NCBI GenBank assembly: GCA_035462025.1
Contig: DATHUR010000188.1
Location: 1 to 33,533, forward strand
DNA length: 33,533 nt
Direction: 5' to 3'
Source of the DNA: Egicoccus sp035462025
GTDB lineage: Bacteria > Actinomycetota > Nitriliruptoria > Nitriliruptorales > Nitriliruptoraceae
In this document: in pieces, positions 30,030 to 33,533 of the stretch
Layout: each line of letters starts with the position of its first letter
Numbering within the stretch: position 1 is the stretch's first letter
Translations under genes and position numbers: made by a program
Notes under the pieces: model-generated
Database searches by the model: none
Seen by the model: only the letters and a program-made list of their open reading frames with translations
What the model was told of the DNA's origin: nothing

Positions 30030-30464
30030 TCAGTCCTGGGCCTCGGCACGCGACTTGAGCCCGCGCAACCCCTGGTCGAGGATCTGCTTCGCGGCCCGCT
30101 TCTTGAGGAAGCCGGGCAGGGGCAGATCCACGTCGGCCTCGAGGCTGTAGCGCACGTGGGTGCCGTCCTCGGTCTGCGACAACTCGTAGGCACCGTCGAG
30201 TTGCGAGATCGTCTCGCCCTCGATCAGGGTCCATCGCACGTCGTAGTCCTCGTAGCGGTACCGCAGCGTGTAGGTCACCTCGGCGACACGGGCGTCGACA
30301 CGGAAACGGGCGGTGTCGGGATAGCCGTCGGCGTCGGTGGTCAGCACCTCGGCCTCGATCACACCCTCGGCCCACTGCGGGTAGACGTCGAGGTCGGTGA
30401 TGACGTTCCACACCGTGTCCATCGACGCGTCGACGGTCGTCTCGTCGCTGACGCGCTCACCCAT
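30030..30464 (-). CDS. SRPBCC (polyketide-cyclase/START-like) family protein, 144 aa
   Basis: START-like fold that encloses a hydrophobic ligand. The N-terminus VSDETTVDASMDTVWNVITDLDVYPQWAEGVIEAEVL is the family's opening strand-helix-helix, and the long C-terminal helix (GFLKKRAAKQILDQGLRGLKSRAEA) closes the pocket. Strands rich in Tyr/Trp (VTYTLRYRYEDYDVRWTL) line it. Proteins of this kind in actinobacteria are often annotated as cyclase/dehydrase but their ligands are rarely known. The ATG at 30464 has AAAGG ten bases upstream. First gene of the three-gene unit. Confidence 0.8.
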   Translation of the reverse strand: MGERVSDETTVDASMDTVWNVITDLDVYPQWAEGVIEAEVLTTDADGYPDTARFRVDARVAEVTYTLRYRYEDYDVRWTLIEGETISQLDGAYELSQTEDGTHVRYSLEADVDLPLPGFLKKRAAKQILDQGLRGLKSRAEAQD

Positions 30465-30523
30465 TGCCGGCGTGCCTTTGTCCGTGGACCCCCGCCGCCG
30501 TTTCGCTGGCGGGCGCGCCGAGC

Positions 30524-31582
30524 CTATCGGGGGCCGGCGGACGCGCCGTCGGGGTCGGCGCCGGCGAGTTCGTCGGCGATGCGGGCCACGCCGGCCTCGA
30601 GCTCGCGCAGGGTGCGCACGTCACGCACGACCTGGCGCCGCAACGACCGCAACTGCTCGACCGCGGGCCCGAGGAGCTGGTCGGGTTCCCCGGCCCCCCA
30701 GGCGGGGCAGATGGCCCGGAAGTCGCACCAGTCGCACAGTGGGTTCGGGGTCGGCTCGTAGCGTTCGTCGCGCACGGCCTGTGCCGTGTCGAGCACGGTC
30801 TGGCGCGCGGCGTCGAGGTCGAGGTCCTCGAGTGGCACGGTGATGGTCACGCCGGGCACCACGAAGTCGAGCGAGACGGTGGCGGGCAGGACGCCGAAGA
30901 GGTGCCGGCACGCCAGGGCGTAGATCGCCAGTTGCAGCGAGCCGGCGACGCGCTCGCGGTTCTTGACCTTGCGGTTGGTCTTGTAGTCGATGACGTGGAA
31001 GCGGCCCTCGTCGTCGACGTCGACGCGGTCGATCGAGCCGACCACCGTGGCCTCGAAGCCGATCGGTAGCTCGAACCAGGCCTCGGTGGCGGCCGGTAGC
31101 CGGTAGGTCGGCGCGATCTTTCGGTGGTAGCGCCGCAGGATGTCCTGCGCGTGGCGGTAGAAGGCGAGTTGTTCCTCGCGCGGGAGGTGGGAGAACCCGG
31201 TGCTGTCCCAGCGGGCGTAGAGGAAGCCGAGCAGTTCGTCCTCGGTGGGGCACGCGGGCAGCTTGCGGTCGTAGAAGTCCTCGAGCGCGGCGTGGATCGA
31301 GGTCCCGAACGACAGGTGGGGGCCGGGCTTGCCCGGCAGCTTGTCGACGTAGGCGTAGCGGAACCGCCGTGGGCAGTTGTCGTAGGCGTCGACGCGGCTG
31401 AACGACAGCCGTACCCGGCCCTCGGCGTCGATCAGGGGCGGCGACTCGGGTTCGAGTTCGCCGAACGTGCCCGGTGGTGCACCCTCGACGTCGAGCAGGC
31501 GAAGCGCGCCGTCGGGGCCGTCGAACGGCGGCGGGACGGCGTCGTCCGGCGGCAGGGACGGGGCGGGGGCGGGCTCGGTCAT
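30524..31582 (-). CDS. RecB-family PD-(D/E)XK nuclease with Fe-S cluster motif, 352 aa
   Basis: Nuclease related to the RecB/AddB/Cas4 group. The proline-rich first 50 residues are followed by LSFSRVDAYDNCPRRFRYAYVDKLPG (the conserved 'S.SR...Y..CP..F.Y' start with Cys70), SFGTSIHAALEDFYD, GSIDRVDVDDEGRFHVIDYKTNRK (catalytic Asp186, Asp199 and Lys201) and QLAIYALAC. The C-terminal Cys trio, CDWCDFRAIC (Cys283, 286, 292), with Cys70 makes the C-x(n)-C-x2-C-x5-C set of a 4Fe-4S cluster. No helicase domain is present. The ATG at 31582 lacks a strong ribosome binding site but starts a sensible length. Role in DNA repair is inferred. Confidence 0.85.
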   Translation of the reverse strand: MTEPAPAPSLPPDDAVPPPFDGPDGALRLLDVEGAPPGTFGELEPESPPLIDAEGRVRLSFSRVDAYDNCPRRFRYAYVDKLPGKPGPHLSFGTSIHAALEDFYDRKLPACPTEDELLGFLYARWDSTGFSHLPREEQLAFYRHAQDILRRYHRKIAPTYRLPAATEAWFELPIGFEATVVGSIDRVDVDDEGRFHVIDYKTNRKVKNRERVAGSLQLAIYALACRHLFGVLPATVSLDFVVPGVTITVPLEDLDLDAARQTVLDTAQAVRDERYEPTPNPLCDWCDFRAICPAWGAGEPDQLLGPAVEQLRSLRRQVVRDVRTLRELEAGVARIADELAGADPDGASAGPR

Positions 31583-31660
31583 CGCTGGCGAGGGTAACCG
31601 CCGGGAGTGACACCTCCCCGGATTTGTCCGGCGACCCGGTGGACGGGCCGGAATGTCCGG

Positions 31661-31677
31661 ACAACACGGCGCGTTGT
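31661..31677 (+). promoter_or_regulatory. Near-perfect 17-bp inverted repeat upstream of trxA
   Basis: ACAACACG (31661-31668) and CGCGTTGT (31670-31677) are inverted copies with one mismatch. The palindrome GTCCGGAC (31655-31662) overlaps the left end. It lies 33 bases before the trxA start and could be an operator; no known consensus is claimed. Confidence 0.35.
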
Positions 31678-31709
31678 GTCCACGTGTCCCCTCCCCATTG
31701 GAGCCGCCC

Positions 31710-32078
31710 ATGGCCACCATGAACCTGACTGCCGAGAACTTCTCGGACACCCTCAACGACAACGACATCGTCCTGCTCGACTTCTGGGCCGAGTGGTGTG
31801 GCCCGTGCCGCACCTTCGGGCCGATCTACGAGCAGGTCTCCGAAAAGCACCCCGACCTGGTGTTCGGCAAGGTCGACACCGAGGCCGAGCAGGCGCTGGC
31901 CGGCGAGTTCGGTATCCGTTCGATCCCGACCCTCGCCGTGATCCGCGACAACGTGCTGCTGTTCTCCCAGGCCGGGGTCCTGCCGGCCGACGCGCTCGAG
32001 AGCCTGATCACGCAGGTCCGTGAACTCGACATGGACGAGGTCCACCGCGACATCGCCGCGCAGCGCGAGACGGCCTGA
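31710..32078 (+). CDS. trxA: Thioredoxin, 122 aa
   Basis: Small dithiol reductase. The active site WCGPC (Cys30, Cys33) sits in VLLDFWAEWCGPCRTFGPIYE, and the cis-proline is in IRSIPTLAVI. The order of strands and the length of the core fit bacterial thioredoxin; the C-terminus (ESLITQVRELDMDEVHRDIAAQRETA) is about 15 residues longer than in E. coli TrxA. No signal peptide, so it acts in the cytoplasm. The ATG at 31710 has TTGGAG six bases upstream. Its TGA stop overlaps the ATG of the rhodanese lipoprotein (TGATG), so the two are coupled. Confidence 0.93.
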   Translation: MATMNLTAENFSDTLNDNDIVLLDFWAEWCGPCRTFGPIYEQVSEKHPDLVFGKVDTEAEQALAGEFGIRSIPTLAVIRDNVLLFSQAGVLPADALESLITQVRELDMDEVHRDIAAQRETA

Positions 32079-32476
32079 TGACGGGTACCGACAACCGCCG
32101 CGTGCGTCGTCTGGCCGCCGCCCTCGCGCTCGCGGTCGCCGTGGCCGGATGCAGTGCCGCACCGGCGCCCGAGGCGGGCGGCGACCCGGCGACCGGCGTG
32201 GTCGCCGAGGCGGAGGCCCGCACGCTGATCGACGTCCGAACGCCGGCAGAGACGGCCGAGGGGCACCTCGACGGTGCGCTGTTGATCGACCTGCAGGCGC
32301 CCGACTTCGCGGAGCGGGTCGGTGCGTTGCCGCGGGACGAGCCCTACCTCGTCTACTGCCGCTCCGGGAACCGGTCCGCCGAGGCGATCGCGATCATGAC
32401 CGACCTCGGCTTCACCGACGTCGTCAACGGTGGCGGCTTCGACGACCTCGCCGCGGCGGGCGTGCCCACGGCGTGA
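32078..32476 (+). CDS. Rhodanese-domain lipoprotein, 132 aa
   Basis: Exported protein with one rhodanese domain. The basic N-terminus and hydrophobic core end in the lipobox VAGC (Cys25). The rhodanese fold begins at RTLIDVRTPAETAEGHLDGALLIDL (48-72) and holds the active-site loop YCRSGNRS with Cys94, typical of single-domain sulfurtransferases; the closing strand is GFTDVVNGGGFDDLAAAGVP. Rhodaneses carry sulfur as a persulfide on this Cys. The start overlaps the thioredoxin stop, an unusual pairing because the thioredoxin is cytoplasmic and this protein should be outside. A convergent hairpin follows. Confidence 0.85.
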   Translation: MTGTDNRRVRRLAAALALAVAVAGCSAAPAPEAGGDPATGVVAEAEARTLIDVRTPAETAEGHLDGALLIDLQAPDFAERVGALPRDEPYLVYCRSGNRSAEAIAIMTDLGFTDVVNGGGFDDLAAAGVPTA

Positions 32477-32481
32477 CACCT

Positions 32482-32498
32482 CGCGGGCCGGGCCCGCG
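32482..32498. terminator. Bidirectional hairpin between convergent genes
   Basis: CGCGGGC (32482-32488) pairs perfectly with GCCCGCG (32492-32498) around a three-base loop, filling the 24-base gap between the rhodanese gene and the phosphatase gene. Confidence 0.6.
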
Positions 32499-32500
32499 CT

Positions 32501-33274
32501 TCAGCGGTTGGCGGCCACCACGGCGAGCACCTCGTCGTGCAGATGGCCGTTGCTGCTGAGTGCGGTCCCGGCCGCGGCGGTGCGTTCACCCGCGAGCGAG
32601 GTGAAGCGCCCACCGGCGGCCTCGACCAGCGCCTTGACGGCGACGAGGTCCCAGAGGTTGACCTCGGCCTCGAGCGCGGCCTCCGTGCTGCCCGATGCGA
32701 CCAGGCAGTGTTGCCAGAAGTCGCCGTAGCCGCGTTGCCGCGACGTGCGGGCCGCCAGGTCGGCGACCAGGTCGCCGTAGCCGTTGGCCCGGAAGTAGTC
32801 GATCCCGCCGAACGCCACCTCGGCGTCGGCCAGCCGGTCCACCGAGCTGACCGTGATCGGCCGGCCGTTGTGGTCCGCGCCCTCCCCCGCGACCCCGCTC
32901 CAGCGCGAGCCCAGTGCGGGTGCGCTGACGACCCCGAGCACGTCGTCGGCACCGACCTGCAGGCCGATCAGCGTGGCGAAGACCGGGTTGCCCTTCACGA
33001 AGTTGGTCGTGCCGTCGATCGGGTCGAGGACCCAGGTCGGCGCGTCCGCGGGACCGTCGAGCCCGTCCTCCTCCCCCAGCACCGCGTGGTCGGGGAAGCG
33101 GGCCCGGATGGCGGCGCGCAACGTCCGTTCGACGTCGATGTCGACCGCGGTCACCCAGGTCCCGTCGGCCTTGGTGTCCGCAGCCTGGCGACCACCGAAG
33201 GCGGTGGCGGTGCGGGCGTCGGCGAGATCGGCGAGTTCGTGCGCGAACGCCAGCTCGTCGGCGAACCGACTCAC
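32501..33274 (-). CDS. hisN: Inositol monophosphatase-family phosphatase, probably histidinol-phosphatase HisN, 257 aa
   Basis: Mg-dependent phosphatase of the IMPase fold. Metal ligands are in LGEEDG (Glu68/Glu69), WVLDPIDGTTNF (Asp84, Asp87) and NLWDLVAVKALVEAAGG near residue 205. The wording DPIDGTTNFVKGNPVFATLIGLQ is closer to the actinobacterial HisN group (DPIDGTKNxVRGxPVWATLI) than to SuhB, so histidinol phosphate is the likely substrate; inositol phosphate cannot be excluded. The GTG at 33274 overlaps the TGA of the upstream gene (GTGA), so they are coupled. Confidence 0.82.
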   Translation of the reverse strand: MSRFADELAFAHELADLADARTATAFGGRQAADTKADGTWVTAVDIDVERTLRAAIRARFPDHAVLGEEDGLDGPADAPTWVLDPIDGTTNFVKGNPVFATLIGLQVGADDVLGVVSAPALGSRWSGVAGEGADHNGRPITVSSVDRLADAEVAFGGIDYFRANGYGDLVADLAARTSRQRGYGDFWQHCLVASGSTEAALEAEVNLWDLVAVKALVEAAGGRFTSLAGERTAAAGTALSSNGHLHDEVLAVVAANR

Positions 33275-33533
33275 CAGTCGAACGACATGTCGTCGAAGCG
33301 CAGGATGATGTCGTTGGGCTGCACGGTGAGGGTGACCTCGTCGCGTGGCACCCACAGCGGGATGCAGGCACCCTGCCCAGCGTGGCCCATCAGGCAGATC
33401 TGCAGCTGGCCCTTGGCGTCCAGCCCGACGATCTGGCGGGCATAGCTGAGCAGCTCGTGGAACTCGGCCGCGCCCGCCCGGCGCTTCTGGTACGCGGTGG
33501 CCCAGCGCGACTCGGAACGGCCGTAGTTGGCGA
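33271..33533 (-). CDS. C-terminal part of an unidentified protein (5' end outside window)
   Basis: The last 86 codons of a gene that begins beyond the window. The sequence contains RSESRWATAYQKRRAG, a helical stretch FHELLSYARQIVGLD, a Cys pair in CLMGHAGQGACIPLW, and ends NDIILRFDDMSFDW. I do not recognise the family. Its TGA overlaps the GTG of the phosphatase gene, so it is in the same operon and translationally coupled to it. Confidence 0.55.
   Translation of the reverse strand, partial: ANYGRSESRWATAYQKRRAGAAEFHELLSYARQIVGLDAKGQLQICLMGHAGQGACIPLWVPRDEVTLTVQPNDIILRFDDMSFDW

Overview
This is a chromosomal segment of very high GC content (roughly 70% or more), tightly packed with genes, with frequent GTG starts and at least one TTG start. 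Several genes point to an actinobacterium: the SerC type, the lysine 6-aminotransferase, the ClpS/DUF2017 pair, a PAC2-family protein, a HisN-like phosphatase and a THUMP-like methyltransferase. Acidic proteins, a betaine-type ABC ATPase and a lysine-rich histone-fold protein would fit a deep-branching group such as Nitriliruptoria; that placement is inference. There is no phage, insertion sequence, CRISPR array, rRNA or tRNA. No gap between genes exceeds 300 bases.

Layout. 1-5.9 kb: an osmoprotectant ABC ATPase cut by the window edge, a hypothetical protein, a secreted LVIVD-repeat protein, a tandem ribbon-helix-helix-like protein, a compact SET-domain protein, a Lon-like Ser/Lys protease with a membrane anchor, and a GlsB/YeaQ-type membrane protein. 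5.9-9.7 kb: RNase HI with an N-terminal zinc ribbon, a small zinc-ribbon protein, a THUMP-like methyltransferase, the histone-fold protein with a KTAAKK tail, and a PAC2 protein. 9.7-15.2 kb: amino-acid metabolism (aldehyde dehydrogenase with lysine 6-aminotransferase, SerC, and a divergent class I aminotransferase). 15.2-20.7 kb: a complete BMP-type nucleoside ABC importer (lipoprotein, double ATPase, two permeases) with a small membrane protein coupled at its end. 20.9-24.8 kb: two unknown proteins, S-adenosylhomocysteinase, and leucyl/phenylalanyl-tRNA-protein transferase. 24.9-27.9 kb: 5'-3' exonuclease, MurJ and a small unknown protein. 27.9-31.6 kb: DUF2017, ClpS, a divergent cold-shock protein, a three-gene unit (SRPBCC, helical protein, MbcA/ParS-like domain) and a RecB-type Fe-S nuclease. 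31.7-33.5 kb: thioredoxin coupled to a rhodanese lipoprotein, a HisN/IMPase phosphatase, and the end of an unknown gene.

The most unusual item is the 106-residue protein at 8357-8677. A lysine/alanine/threonine repeat tail is joined by a glycine linker to a short histone-fold domain ending in the R-x-T loop and a truncated third helix. About 4 kb away is a stand-alone SET-domain protein, next to a tandem RHH-like DNA-binding protein in a patch bounded by unusually AT-rich spacers. A tailed bacterial histone with a nearby putative lysine methyltransferase is the best candidate here for an undescribed system; the link between them is a hypothesis. Other points of interest are two N-degron pathway components (Aat and ClpS) about 4 kb apart and a repeated intergenic octamer, CTAGCGTC, that probably carries a -10 promoter element.
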